64,000 bases of DNA, from the NCBI GenBank assembly GCA_947311845.1, contig CAMZMU010000027.1, positions 26,399,548 through 26,463,547 of the forward strand, in the 5' to 3' direction. This document shows, piece after piece, positions 1-12,046 of this stretch. Position 1 is the stretch's first letter. Each line of letters starts with the position of its first letter. The position numbers and the translations under genes are program-made. The stretch is from Poa pratensis (taxonomy: Eukaryota > Streptophyta > Magnoliopsida > Poales > Poaceae). A model generated the notes under the pieces. It saw only the letters and a program-made list of their open reading frames with translations. It was not told where the DNA came from and did not search any database.

Positions 1-1383
1 AACATCTTTTACAGCCCCACGTTAAATTTCTCCAACTTCTGGAAAGGGTTTATGTGGGTTGCTAAAGCGATCAAGTTTGGGTACAGATGGGTAGTTGGAG
101 ATGGCACGAAAGTTCGTTTCTGGGAAGATTCTTGGTTCGGATCCTCACCCTTGTTAGTGCAGTTCTGGGATCTATACTCAATTTGCAATGAAAGTCTAGC
201 AACTGTTAGCCAGGTTTTAGACGGACGCGTCCTCAAACTTACTTTTAGGAGGAACCTAAGTCCTAAACTGATGCAACAATGGTTTGAGCTGGAACAAATT
301 GCGTTGAGTGTCGTCCTTAACAATGATTGTGACGCTCTTATCTGGTCTTACACAGCAACTGGGACCTACTCCACGAGCTCTTTTTATAGCATAGTTAGCT
401 TCCGTGGGGTTACTCCAGTTTATATTCCTGCAGTTTGGTCTCTTGTCATTCCCCCTAGAGTACATATATTCCTTTGGCTTTTGTCGAACAACAAGCTAAT
501 GACCAGGGATAATTTACTGAAAAGGAAAATGCATAAACCAATCGACTGCATGTTCTGCTGTGAGCTTGAGTCTATTGATCATTTATTCTTTGAATGCTTA
601 GTCTCATCTACCATTTGGAAAGTCGTTTCTGATTTCTTTGGCACCAATTTAGGATCTGATTACATGTCAATTGCCAGATTTTGGGTCACAAACAAAAGTC
701 ATTCAGCTCTAAATGCAATATGTGCTGCGGTACTTTGGAGTATTTGGAAGCACTGTAATGCCTTGATTTTTGATGGCCTAACCTGGCTTTCCATGAAACA
801 GATCTGGTGGCTGATTCTCAGGACGATCAAGAAATGGCGGCTGCTTTTCAAGCAGTCCATGTTGGAGAAGATCGACCAGTTCGTTCTGATGGTGACGGAT
901 ATAGTCATGGCTACACCAGCTCTAGTGGGGGGGGGGGGGGTGACAACACTGCCGCTGAAGAGCCCTCTCCTTCTGGCATCCCAGACCCTGTCGGCGCCTG
1001 CGACACCAAGCTTCTCAAGGCCGCTGCTGCATCGCCAGACGATGCCTTATCGCTGGGGGAAGCCTCTGTCGGCGTCTGAGGTGCTGCCAACCCAAGAAAC
1101 GCAGTCCAAGCTGTGGAAAATCCTTGGGCACAGTGAGAACCTGGCGCTGCAGTAAAACGGTTGCTGTTTCATCGCCTTCAGACTTGTAGCTGGCTTTACC
1201 AGGTGAGAACCTGTTTTAGTTTTAGTGAGGCCCGTCGTTTGGCTCCAGATTCTTTACTTTCAAGTCGAAACCTTTAGTTTTTATTTCTGCAAATGCTGGG
1301 TGTAATAACTGACTATACTCTGGTTTCATTGGTGAAATGGAACTGGGGTTCCCTCTGGGGCCCTCTTATTCTAAATAAAAAAT
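1..1383 (+). mobile_element. LINE (non-LTR retrotransposon) 3' end, cut by the window edge
   Basis: The C-terminal part of a plant L1-type ORF2 is followed by a 3' UTR that ends in an A-rich tail near 1372-1384. The 5' part lies outside the window or is truncated, as most plant LINEs are. No target-site duplication can be checked because the 5' end is missing. Confidence 0.75.
52..1155 (+). pseudogene. LINE ORF2 C-terminus with zf-RVT domain
   Basis: An open frame of 367 codons shows the zinc-binding domain found at the C-terminus of plant LINE reverse transcriptases. The pattern is a tryptophan-rich YSTSSFYS segment, then VWSLVIPPRVHIFLWLL, then a Cys-x2-Cys...His...Cys cluster (CMFCCELESIDHLFFEC, about residues 164-180). 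The typical closing pattern WSIWKHCNALIFDG and a basic tail follow. After about residue 285 the frame reads through low-complexity sequence (a run of ten G at 927-936), which is probably 3' UTR. The reverse transcriptase and endonuclease domains are absent, so this is a dead remnant. Confidence 0.75.
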
Positions 1384-2046
1384 TGCATGTGTCTTCAGGA
1401 CTGCGAGCTGCGCACTGTGAAGCTGCCCCAGGGAGGTCGTCCGGCTTCATAACGACACATGGCTGTTAAGATAAAGATGATACATATGCTTTCGTCTTCA
1501 AATTTGTACTATCAGTGGCGTCACGCCCTTGTAACTGGGGCGTGGGTGGCGTGCTTACGCCCAGGTTATCTTCTACATAACGTCCATGTATGATGTTATT
1601 GTCCCCCGAGGTTGGGACGCCTGGAGTGGCGACACGTAAGAACCGACTTGTTTGTCAGCACTTTTTCCTAGCTTTCATTTAGTAGCAAGGAGAAAACACG
1701 GGAGAAACTTGTTGATGAATAGAATCACGTCGTCTGGGCACTTTTGGTAATGTTCTAGCACTTTTGGTAGTGCTTAATTCATGAAGGTTTTGAGAGGCTC
1801 ATTGTACTCAGCGCCTTCTTCAAGTGAAACGAAACAATCATTAATTAGTTAGTGCCGAAAAACTGTTGCTTCTGTTTGAAGACAATATTGGACTAAAGTT
1901 CATAAAGAAAAAACAAGGTCGTATCTTTTTATGTTAAGATGGTCCATTATTTGCGAAAAATAGGATCCAAACCAAGTGAGTTTGGCTAGTAAGGCATTGC
2001 CCAGGTACCATGAGGAGTTGTGGACAGTCGACAAGCCAATTTTGCA
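1384..2046. other. Intergenic, no gene seen
   Basis: AT-rich sequence between the two LINE remnants. I see no coding frame with family resemblance and no clear inverted repeats. Confidence 0.5.
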
Positions 2047-2915
2047 ACAAAAATTGAAACAAGGCAAAAGCTTTGCCTATTCCATTAATTAAGAAGAGTT
2101 TTAGAACAAGTTACAACGAGCACAAAGGCTCGGATAGAATGACTACTCTCGCGGCATTAGCACACTCAAATCCTTTGCCCCCGCCATGCCCCATAGTGTG
2201 GCATTCATTTTTATTGACATGGGGATTACATTGGGCATAGTGGCTATATTTCTACAGACTCTCGCATTTCTCTCGTTCCATAACTCCAAGTGGTGAGAAG
2301 CACCAACGGTGATAGCCCTTTGCATCAATGACCGTTTGCCCCGGTGATTGCACCCTACCAGTCCCTTGTTGAGTTGTAGTTACTCTAACTGTCCACGTCC
2401 ATGTTGACCAAGCCTAACCACCCCCACAAGGCATCTCCAAATGTGGATGGAGTATCTACATTGGAACATAAGATGCGCCGCGGACTCCGGCACCCTCTTG
2501 CAAAGTTGGCAAAGACCGCAACTGGGCCAACCTCTACGCCTAAGACGGTCCGCGGTTCATATTTTTTTTGAAGAATTATCCATGCGAAGAACTTGCATTT
2601 AGTCGGTGCCCAATTGTCCCATACCGCCGGTTTTAAAACTGAAGTAGGTGGCTCCTCGAATTGCACCAAGTATGTCGAGGCCGTAGAGTATATACCAGAG
2701 TTGGTAAGCTTCCAAATTATGGTGTCCAATGAGTCTTCAGCAAGTTCAGTCTCTTGAATACTTTCCCAAAGAAGATAGAATTCTTGGATGTGGAGGGTTG
2801 ATATACCATCCTCGAAGGAAAGGTTTTGGATCCAAAAATCTCCACTTAAGCCTTTTGCACGGTGAAATTCTTGAAAAGACACCGGGCTAATAATGTGTTG
2901 CCGTGCCATACGAGG
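2047..2915 (-). mobile_element. LINE 3' fragment, antisense
   Basis: Minus-strand frames at 2385-2909 and 2143-2328 carry pieces of a LINE ORF2 C-terminus. Visible are the zf-RVT pattern IWKLTNSGIYSTASTYLVQF and AVWDNWAPTKCKFFAWIILQKK, and downstream the hallmark LWNERNARVCRN. The two pieces are in different frames, so the ORF is broken. The 3' UTR near 2047-2100 has the TTAATTAATGGAATAGGCAAAG type of ending seen in grass LINEs. It is opposite in orientation to, and unlike in sequence from, the LINE at 1-1383, so it is a separate insertion. Confidence 0.7.
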
Positions 2916-3620
2916 TGCTTCAACAAAGAAATATAAATCCCCCTAAAGAACAAAGAAATATAAATATAAACCCCTGCACAGTTGCACCAATAAAGAGATG
3001 GAAAGTTCTGCTCTGGGATTAACAATGCACGAGCACATGCTCTGGATGCTTTGCCTAGAACACGAAGGACCGGTAGTGTTTTTTCTTACACGGAGGACGG
3101 CGATGAGATTCCTTCGTCACACCAAGTGGACCGACGGGCGGCCGATTCGCCACTAGCTCCACATGACCCGCACATCCAATCTCCCCGCATGGCCTGCTAC
3201 ATCAGATCCCTCGCTGTACTGTTCGGTGCTCGGCTGCCTTTGCGGCTACCCACCTGCGCCGCACGTGCGTGCGTGACTCGTCTCCCCGCCGCGATCGCCG
3301 CCCGCCTCCTTCCTCTATCTCCTGCCGTTACAGTTACCACCTCCGACGAGCTAGCTAAGCCATTCCGCGGCCGTCCCACTGCACGGTCATGGCTAACCGT
3401 GAAGAGTGAATGACAGCCTGACAGGTGGGCTCGCGTGGAAAACGTCCCACTAGCCATGGTCGTGTGAGGGGTTCGTTAGTGGGGTGGGTTAAACTAATCA
3501 CGTGGTTAAAGTGGAATTCTGCGGAGGTCAGTCACTGGTTTGTCATTACCAGCTGACCGATCGACCGACCGAGTGGGCGCCGGAGTGGGAGCGGGAGCTC
3601 GGAGCTCCAGCTCGCTGCTA
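2916..3620. promoter_or_regulatory. Upstream region of POLLUX
   Basis: GC content rises sharply from about 3050, as expected upstream of a grass gene. The open frames here (for example 3051-3413) resemble no family and look compositional. I see no convincing TATA box. The promoter assignment rests only on position. Confidence 0.3.
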
Positions 3621-6600
3621 ATGGCGGAGAGCGATGGCGGCGAGGCGGACCCCGGCGCCGGTCGGCGGGCGTCCGGCGGCGACGCCAGCCCCGCCCGCGC
3701 CCGCTGCGGCCGCAGCTCACCAAGTCGCGCACCATGTCCTGCTCCCCACGTCGGCCGCGGCCTCCTCCGCCGAGCGGGCCCGGGGCGGTAGGGACAGCGG
3801 CCTCCTCGCCCGCCGCTCCACCACAGCGCCGCTCCTGCCAGCGGACGCGCTCGCGCTCGCGCCGCGCCGTCTCACCGTCGCCGTGGACGACCCTCCCACG
3901 CGTCGGCCCCCAGCGGCGGCGTGCTCGACCGCGACTGGTGCTACCCGTCCTTCCTCGGCCCGCACGTGTCGCGCCCACGCGCGCCGCGCCAGCAGCAGCA
4001 GCAGCAGCAGACGCCGGTGGCCGCCGGCCGTCGGAACCCTAGCACCCCCGCGCCGCCGCGGAGGGCGTCGCTCTCGCAGCGGAGGAGGAGGAGAAGCGCC
4101 TGGCGTCCGTGGTCAAGCAGCCGCCGCTGCTCGGGGAGAGGAGGCCGCTCTCGCCTCCGCCTCCAACGCCGCCGACGCGCCCTCGGCGGTTCGATCTCTC
4201 CCCGCACTATCTCTTACTTGTAAGTGTCACTGAAGCTAGCTAGCTGCACTTGAAGTAGTACTACCATGTCCGACGATGCCATAAAAGCGCCAGCTTACTT
4301 GCAGCAACTGACTTGCTACTTTCGTCCATTTCCCATGAATTGATTGCGTTGCAGTTGCTGGTCGTAACCGTCACAAGCTCTGCCCTGGCTTTCTGGCAGT
4401 GGATGAAAGTGTTGGCGCTCCAGGTTATGTATCGCATCTGTGACTCAAAATTCTGTGATGTTAACTGCTTTGCATCGAAACTGATTTCACCAACAGTTTA
4501 GAACAACTTATTTTGTTTTCGCAGGAGAAGGTCAGATCATGTGGTGGTGCTAATGCTGTGGACGCAGAGGAAACCTGGGCTCTCAGTGACCCTGGTTCCG
4601 GTTTTGTTAGCACTGAGAAGAACTGGAATTTTGTTCCGGTGCTTGCTTTGGCGATACCGGTATTCCTTTGTAAATACGGTGACCAGCTTCGACGGAAGAA
4701 TGCAAATTCCATCCGGACAAGAGGTAGTGAGAAGAAGTGCCGCTCGAGAGAGGATTGCTTATAAGGTTGATGTGTTCTTCTCGGGGCATCCATATGCTAA
4801 GCTTCTCGCCCTCCTGTTAGCTACTGTGACTTATAGCCTCGGGCGGGATTGCGCTCTACGCTGTTAGTGGCAGTGGATTTCTGGAGGCTATTTGGCTTTC
4901 TTGGACTTTTGTGGCAGATTCAGGAAACCATGCTGACCAGGTTGGTCTGGGTCCAAGGATTGTGTCTGTTTCAATTAGCGCCGGCGGCATGCTGGTATTT
5001 GCCACGATGCTCGGGCTTGTGTCAGATGCGATATCAGAGAAGGTAGATTCTTGGCGTAAGGGAAGAAGCGAGGTGATAGAGACCAACCATATACTGATCC
5101 TTGGATGGAGTGATAAGCTGGTAATGTTCTGGTGGAAAATTGCTTTAGTATGAACAGTAGTTCCCATGATGAGATCATTTGGTTTCGCATCAGGCCCTGG
5201 TCCAAAATTGAACCATTACAAATTTCACAACATTCAAATTGATCAAATCTTTAATAGATAACAAATCAGCGCATAACTAAGTAAGCTTTGCTGTGATAGA
5301 ACCCGAGAACCACCAGTAGTTCATTTCTGAAGTAGACTTGTAAGAAATGTTGGTATGCTGATATGTAGGATTTCACTTTCAAGTATTCAAAGCGCATTAA
5401 ACCTTCAATACTTAACTATATATTTTGAATTCCATTTTAGACAAACTACTTTGGAAATTCATTTTTGGTCATTTCCACCATTTGTAGTCACTGTAGGAAC
5501 TTCATTTTGTACTTTATTCTCCAAGCTCACTGAGAGAAGTAGTGCACTGAGCACTGAAGTTTGTTTGCTTGGACATAATGGAGACCAAATTTGTTGGCTT
5601 ACTAGTTTTTCACTATGTGGAGTAGGGCTCTCTTCTGAAGCAGCTAGCTATAGCGAATAAAAGTATTGGTGGTGGCGTAGTTGTTGTTCTGGCAGAAAGA
5701 GACAAGGAAGAGATGGAGATGGACATAGGAAAACTAGGATTTGACTTCATGGGAACATCTGTAATATGTAGAAGCGGCAGTCCTCTAATTCTAGCAGATC
5801 TGAAGAAGGTACCAAGTCAAGCAATTATTCTGATATTCTTGTCCTTTCACTTTGATGCACTCCTCGCTTCTCGTACTATGTGTTATGTGAATACTTCTTA
5901 TCTTTTAGACCTCATTTTTCTTTCATCCCACAGGTTTCTGTTTCCAAAGCGCGTGCAATTATTGTTTTAGCATCTGATGAAAATGCAGATCAAGTCAGTA
6001 TTCTTCTACCCACCTTTACTATTTTGGGTTTAACATCTCATACAACTATTTGCTCACATTCATTTTCTCCACTCCCCCAGAGTGACGCACGAGCTTTGCG
6101 TGTCGTACTAAGCCTGACTGGAGTAAAGGAGGGCTTAAGGGGGCATATTGTTGTAGAGATGAGTGATCTTGACAATGAACCTTTAGTGAAATTGGTTGGA
6201 GGTGAACTAATTGAAACAGTTGTTGCCCATGATGTTATTGGACGTTTGATGATACAGTGTGCACTCCAACCTGGCTTGGCACAGGTACATTTCAATGTAA
6301 CACCTGTTCTCCAGGATGTATCTGCATGATTGCTGACCCATCATATCCTTCTGCAGATATGGGAGGATATTTTGGGATTTGAAAATGCAGAGTTCTATAT
6401 TAAAAGATGGCCAGAATTGATGGCATGCGGTTTGGGGATGTGTTAATCTCATTCCCTGATGCTGTGCCCTGTGGAGTGAAGCTTGCCTCAAAGGTGGAAA
6501 GATATTGATGAATCCTGATGATGATTATGTTTTAAGAGAAGGTGATGAGGTCCTTGTTATAGCAGAAGATGACGATACTTATGCTCCTGCCCCAATGCCA

Positions 6601-8027
6601 GAGGTGAATTTTCTGAGTTCAACTTGATGCTGTATAATCTTTACTCTCTTCGTACCAACTATCATCAAGCAAATCATAATGCCAGGTCAAAATTTTCTTT
6701 GATCAATATCATTTTTGCTAGGTGCATAAGGGTTTTCTACCTAGTGTAGCAATCCCTCCTAAATTTCCGGAGAAAATTTTGTTCTGTGGTTGGCGACGGG
6801 ACATCCACGATATGATAATGGTAATTTAACTTGGACATTTTGCCAGGATCGATGTACGTTTAAGCATATTTTGGATATGAATGTTAGTGCTGTTGTGTAG
6901 GTTCTAGAAGCATTTCTTGCTCCAGCTTCTGAATTGTGGATGTTCAATGAGGTTCCAGAGAAAGAGAGGGAGAAAAAGCTGACTGACGGTGGTATGGATA
7001 TTTTTGGACTAACAAACATTAAACTTGTACACAAAGAAGGGAATGCTGTCATCAGGCGGCACTTAGAAAGCTTGCCTCTTGAGACCTTTGATTCTGTGAG
7101 TACTCTGAGTGTTTTTATTCAATCAATGATTCCTTTGATGAAATGGCGAATGTGGGTCATATTAGTTATAGACATCTTTGTCATGTACATTTCCTACTCT
7201 AGATGCCAGTTTGCCTGTGCTGAAGTACACGAATTACTAACTTTGAAACCACAGATATTAATTCTTGCAGATGAGTCAGTGGAGGACTCCATTGTACAAT
7301 CAGATTCACGATCCTTAGCTACACTTCTTCTAATTCGTGACATTCAGGTGAGTAACAAGCAGCCTGACTGTAACTTATATAATTCACAATGAGCAGCTAG
7401 ATGACCGATGTATTATACCTTGTACTGCAGTCCAAGCGTCTTCCGTCAAAGGAGGTAAAATCACCTCTGCGCCAGAATGGCTTCTCTCACAGCTCTTGGA
7501 TTCGGGAGATGCAGCAGGCATCCGACAAATCAATAATAATCAGTGAAATACTGGACTCGAGAACTAGAAATCTTGTGTCTGTCTCCAAAATCAGTGATTA
7601 CGTTCTATCAAATGAACTTGTGAGTATGGCGTTAGCAATGGTAGCGGAAGACAAGCAAATCAACAGAGTTCTTGAGGAGCTTTTTGCTGAGGAGGTACTA
7701 TCTAAAATGCGACGTGATCTGGATTGTTCTTTAATATTGCAATAAGATAGTTTCTAACAATAAAGTACGATTTGTCTTGGATCTGACTGTTGTAATCCTA
7801 TGTTACAGGGCAACGAGATGTGCATAAGATCTGCCGAATTTTACCTGTACGAACAAGAGGAGTTGAGTTTCCTGGACATAATGGTCAGGGCTCGTGAGAG
7901 GGACGAGATTGTGATTGGCTACCGCCTTGCCCAGACCGACGAGGCAATCATCAATCCAGAAGAGAAGTCCGAGATTAGGAAGTGGTCGCTCGACGATGTC
8001 TTTGTTGTGATCGCAAATGGTGATTGA
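3621..8027 (+). pseudogene. POLLUX: POLLUX/DMI1-type nuclear-envelope ion channel, frameshifted copy
   Basis: POLLUX channels sit in the nuclear envelope and act in the calcium oscillations of the common symbiosis pathway. Twelve exons are inferred from GT-AG borders: 3621-4219, 4355-4423, 4525-5120, 5626-5808, 5934-5993, 6081-6284, 6357-6603, 6722-6820, 6901-7095, 7255-7347, 7431-7694 and 7809-8027. Order: Pro-rich N-terminus with DRDWCYPSFLGPH (a POLLUX rather than CASTOR signature), membrane segments in exons 2-3, pore loop with ADSGNHAD, then RCK-like regions (FDFMGTSVICRSGSPLILAD, IIVLASDENAD). The end is KWSLDDVFVVIANGD. The start ATG at 3621 opens MAESDGGEA, matching my memory of the rice protein. 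Exons 1, 3 and 7 have lengths 599, 596 and 247, not multiples of three. The family reading needs four, two and two frame changes there. All splice sites and exons 8-12 are clean. It is either a young pseudogene or carries sequence errors; the intact SAPK4 nearby favours the former. Confidence 0.85.
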
Positions 8028-8154
8028 TTTTACAATGGCATCTCACTTTTTTTTTTGAAGTGCAGCCTATATAGTCTGATAGTACAACTAACCCGTGCTA
8101 ATAGAAATGATATACGTGAAAGTACAGTTCTGATCTTCTCCTGGCCATTTTAGT

Positions 8155-8793
8155 TCTGTACACACTGATTTCTGTCATCTCCATAGCGTTCAGTTGATCT
8201 CAACATGAGTAATTCCAGTGCCCACACACACTGAAATTTTTGTTAACCAGTAAATAATCTGTACAGTGGATGTGGATCAATGCAGTAGGAATCACTTGCA
8301 TTCATGTTGTAATTTTCAAGTTGACGCTAATTATGAAATGCATGCTAAGGAAAAGCTATGCTATATGGTGTTCTGTCTTCTGAGAGAGATGGCATGCAAT
8401 ATATTCTGTGAAGGCTCCTGTAATGCTATCTAAACTCTGGATCTGTGCATCTTTGTTCTTTACTTTTTTCTCTGGAGTTATTTCAGTTGCAAATCTAGCA
8501 ACGGCGAAATGGAGCATCTCCGTGCGGAAGATAGCATATGTGAAGGAAAAAACGTTACCATGATATGTTTGACACCTTGGGCCACAAATGTCAACAGCAC
8601 TCAACCAGTTTAGAAGTTGAATGTGGTGCTGACGGTTATCACAAAAAAGCTAACGATGGTAGCGTGAAGATGGGACAGTGTGGACATCACAAAGATGCCA
8701 CCTGATCTGGTACCGGTTTTGGATCGATTGGTGGCGCTAATTGTTACAGTATTAGCAAAAATAACGATGACATTCTGTAATGCAAGCTTCTCA
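8155..8793. repeat. Intergenic duplicate block A, copy 1
   Basis: This block just 3' of POLLUX matches 14012-15010. Shared stretches include TCTGTACACACTGATTTC, CCAGTAAATAATCTGTACAG, TATATTCTGTGAAGGCTCCT and AAATGGAGCATCTCCGTGC. Copy 2 carries a roughly 500-bp insertion. With blocks B1 and B2 it marks a tandem duplication between the two convergent genes. Confidence 0.75.
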
Positions 8794-11084
8794 AGCACCG
8801 CCTAATCAAGCACTACATAATTCGGATCTGCCCGCTATGTCGTTACTGCTTACTAGACCGCTTATGATTGCCCCTGTTGTTCAGATGCAGCCCGTTTCTG
8901 AATTGTGGTTTGCTAGCTTGTCTTTTTTATTTTATCATTAATCGTTTCTTGGACTGACGGAACTGTCGTAGACGAATATGTGCGAAAGTAGCTCTCAAAA
9001 TGTTTCAGATTTCATTGTTCTCCCATCAGCATTTTGCTCATCGTACTTGCGATTGTTTATTGTTTGCTCTACGTAGAAACATGTTGTGTTAGTTCAGAGT
9101 TCTTCCAACTGTGAAGTGCTTGAGTGCTAATTGTGCAATAGACAAAGGTTTTACCTTGTTTCAAACAAACAAAAAACTCCCTTGCTAATTGTGCTAGTCG
9201 CTGCCACGCCTCTGGCCACACCCGGGTCGCGCTAGCAGTACATTGTTGCTTCTTTTCTTCCAACTAGCCAGGTCTATGCGCGGCGTCACGCCGCGCTGTG
9301 TTTGTTCCCTTTGTCTAATTATAGCATGATGATCTGTGTGCGTGTCAAAAAAAAAAAACCTTTGTTTAGCTATTTTGGGTTAAGAGTAAATCTGGAGCTT
9401 GTTGATTCGAGCTTAGATGCCGCTCAGAACAAAGTATCTAAACTTATTTCTCATAGGTTGTGCCAGGACGTTCTTACAGGCTTACAACATAGTTAAATAG
9501 TGACAACAGAGGAAAAAAAATCTCAATTATGAGACACATCGTCGAGATGATCCTGAGCCGATACTCAACAAAAGGCACACTTACATGAGACCGTATAAAC
9601 AATTTATCAGAACCTAGCTAGAGATCATAAGTTCAAGTGCGGAGACCAACAAAAACAGAGAGTTCCTTCAATCGATAGTACATCTTATGCATTTCTTTTG
9701 CGCAAACCGTTGGCCATGTGCCCTACTGGCTGTCACTTCAAAATTTATTTCAGAGACATATGTGATGGCACGCTCTGTTCCCAGATTTACATCTTGGCGA
9801 TCTCTCCACCGGTCTCTTCAGCAGCGCATAAAGCCTTTGGCTTGATGGACTTGCTTCAAAAAATCCAGAGTGACAGCCAAACCAATATATCGTTTTCAGC
9901 AGCATCGTATTGATAGGAAGACCATGTCCTGCAATTATCAATCAAACGGCAGCCATCAGAAACAAATTTCCAAAAGTTGCCCTAGATTCGAACAAAAGAG
10001 CGACGGATTGCAGCAAATAAGAAAATAATAAAGTGTTACCTACCAACGTTGGCAATATAAAAGTGCAACAGTTATTATTTTCAATTGCAACTTTAATCAA
10101 AATAAATGAGTTGTTATGTTCAGGTTCGTAATTTTCAGTTATCATTGAAAAAAGAATCTCGAGTTCAAAAGATAACAAAGCTCCATCCGTATGGCATATA
10201 TATTTTTGCGAAAATGCATCTATAACAATTAACTACATGCTTTATGAAGCTCTGTGCACAACACAGAAATATTTACCATCTGTTTCATGTTCACGGTTCA
10301 TGCATTGAAGTTAGTTCTTTGTTCAGGTCAATCTGCACCTGTACACACGTTATAATGATAGCATACATGAGCCCAGTCCAGAGTACAGTGGAAACGATGC
10401 ACAAATTGTAAGGAATTGAATAAAAAAGTACAAAAATGTAAATAAGAAAGTGGATCTGGTAGGAAGAAAATGGCATGCTCTTTATTTAGATGGAAAGAGA
10501 TACAGTACAAATACTATTTGACTTCAAAGCTTGAAATCATCCTATGTGATTCATGAGAATAAATTTATTGGGAGTACATTTTACTGCTGTTGCTAACCTG
10601 TATCCTCGGACCTTGGCTATCAATGAGGCAAATGGTGGAGTTTTCTTGCTCTTTTTGGATTTTCTGGATTTGGGTCTTCCAACAAACCAACAGCGCAATT
10701 ATATGTTCTTATTTGTTCGAATGTATTTATTTTGCTCGAGAAGGTCCAATTTACCTCCCTCTGCTTCATGAAAGTTCATATGTGTGAAGTGAATTTGTGT
10801 GGTGCTGTAGATTATTAATTAAAACAGGCCATCTTGTAGATGATTTCTATGAGGCAAATCACTTAAACAAATTGCTTCAACATATGAAAACAAAATTCTG
10901 TGAGATTTTAAGTTTTTATACTGTTAGTTTATATGTCTCGGTTGACTTAATACCAATTCCATTTGGTGAGTTAGTTTGTCCGTATCCGTACTAGTCCTGC
11001 AACTACGTAATCAACTATCTATTGCTCATTATGCTTAACAGCATTTGATGGCTACTGGGAAATACCTAAGTTGATCCTACTATG
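8794..11084. other. Intergenic, no confident gene
   Basis: AT-rich sequence. A short minus-strand frame at about 9791-9925 could be a terminal-exon remnant (see findings). No transposon ends were recognised. Confidence 0.4.
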
Positions 11085-11601
11085 GGTGACTTCTTTTGGG
11101 CTTATGATTATGCATAAGCTTGCTTATAGATTCCGGTGGGCAGAAACTGCTGTGGGTAGAAACTCCAGAAACTCCTCAGTAGACTTCTTTTGGGCTTATA
11201 CTGTTTTGGCTTATTTGCTCTGATGAGTTGTAAGATGTCTGTTTTGCCCCTAAATTTGATATGTTCACTAAATAAAGCATTGTATGGGATACAAATGCTA
11301 GTTATGATTCAGTACATGCCGTAATAAAAGAAATGTTCCTATAGCAAATAATTTTTAGTAGAAAATGAGGAAATAAAATTATAACTAGCATTTGTATCCC
11401 ATACAATGCTTTATTTAGTGAACATATCAAATTTAGGGGCAAAACAGACATCTTACAACTCATCAGAGCAAATAAGCCAAAACAGTATAAGCCCAAAAGA
11501 AGTCTACTGAGGAGTTTCTGGAGTTTCTACCCACAGCAGTTTCTGCCCACCGGAATCTATAAGCAAGCTTATGCATAATCATAAGCCCAAAAGAAGTCAC
11601 C
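11085..11601. mobile_element. Foldback element or MITE with perfect 221-bp inverted repeats
   Basis: Arms at 11085-11305 and 11381-11601 are each 221 bp. They read as exact reverse complements base for base, around a 75-bp AT-rich loop (11306-11380). The outer tip is GGTGACTTCTTTTGGGCTTA. That 18-mer core, GACTTCTTTTGGGCTTAT, occurs a second time inside each arm. The flanks CCTACTATG and CTATATATG are similar but not identical, so the target-site duplication is uncertain and I do not assign a superfamily. RNA copied from either strand would fold into a near-perfect hairpin. Confidence 0.85.
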
Positions 11602-11894
11602 CTATATATGTTACTGTTGTCTCGATGTTCCATATCAGTTCTCCAATCTGAACGTTTTTTATTTCTTCCTTAACAGTTATTAATTAGATTCAGTTGAGAA
11701 CTTACCTGTTCCCCTCTTTTCACATAGTTTGTTAATATCCATACTAGAAGCTAATCTTGTTTAGACATGTTATGTTTGCTTATGAACAATTGCATTGTAT
11801 AGGGTGTGGTTATTACCGAATTATTTAGTATGTTTCATTTAGCAATTTATCCATTAACCACCTTTTAGTTCGATAATTTTGTTTGTGAATATAG

Positions 11895-12046
11895 GTAACT
11901 TCACCAGGCAGCATCACTGTATATACTTTGAATGGACTATCTGGTGAGAAGTTTGAGCTTAAAGCTCCAAGAGTTGGAATGCACCAAGTTTTGTTTCCAT
12001 AATCCAGATGGAGCACCAGAAACTGTTTCTTTCTACATTCATGATG
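11895..12046 (+). pseudogene. Isolated p24/emp24 (GOLD-domain) exon
   Basis: The exon reads VTSPGSITVYTLNGLSGEKF, then ELKAPRVGMHQ. After a one-base frameshift near 11995 it continues HNPDGAPETVSFYIHD. This matches the GOLD domain of p24 cargo receptors of the early secretory pathway. Splice-like borders are still present (ATAG before 11895, GT at 12047). No other exon of the gene was found within several kilobases, so this is a transposed or decayed gene fragment. Confidence 0.7.

Noticed and set aside
3051..3413. 120-codon ORF upstream of POLLUX
   Set aside because: No family resemblance, and a minus-strand frame of similar length overlaps it; probably promoter sequence.
3532..4233. Several overlapping long open frames on both strands
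   Set aside because: They are GC-rich shadows of POLLUX exon 1; only the frames matching the family were kept.
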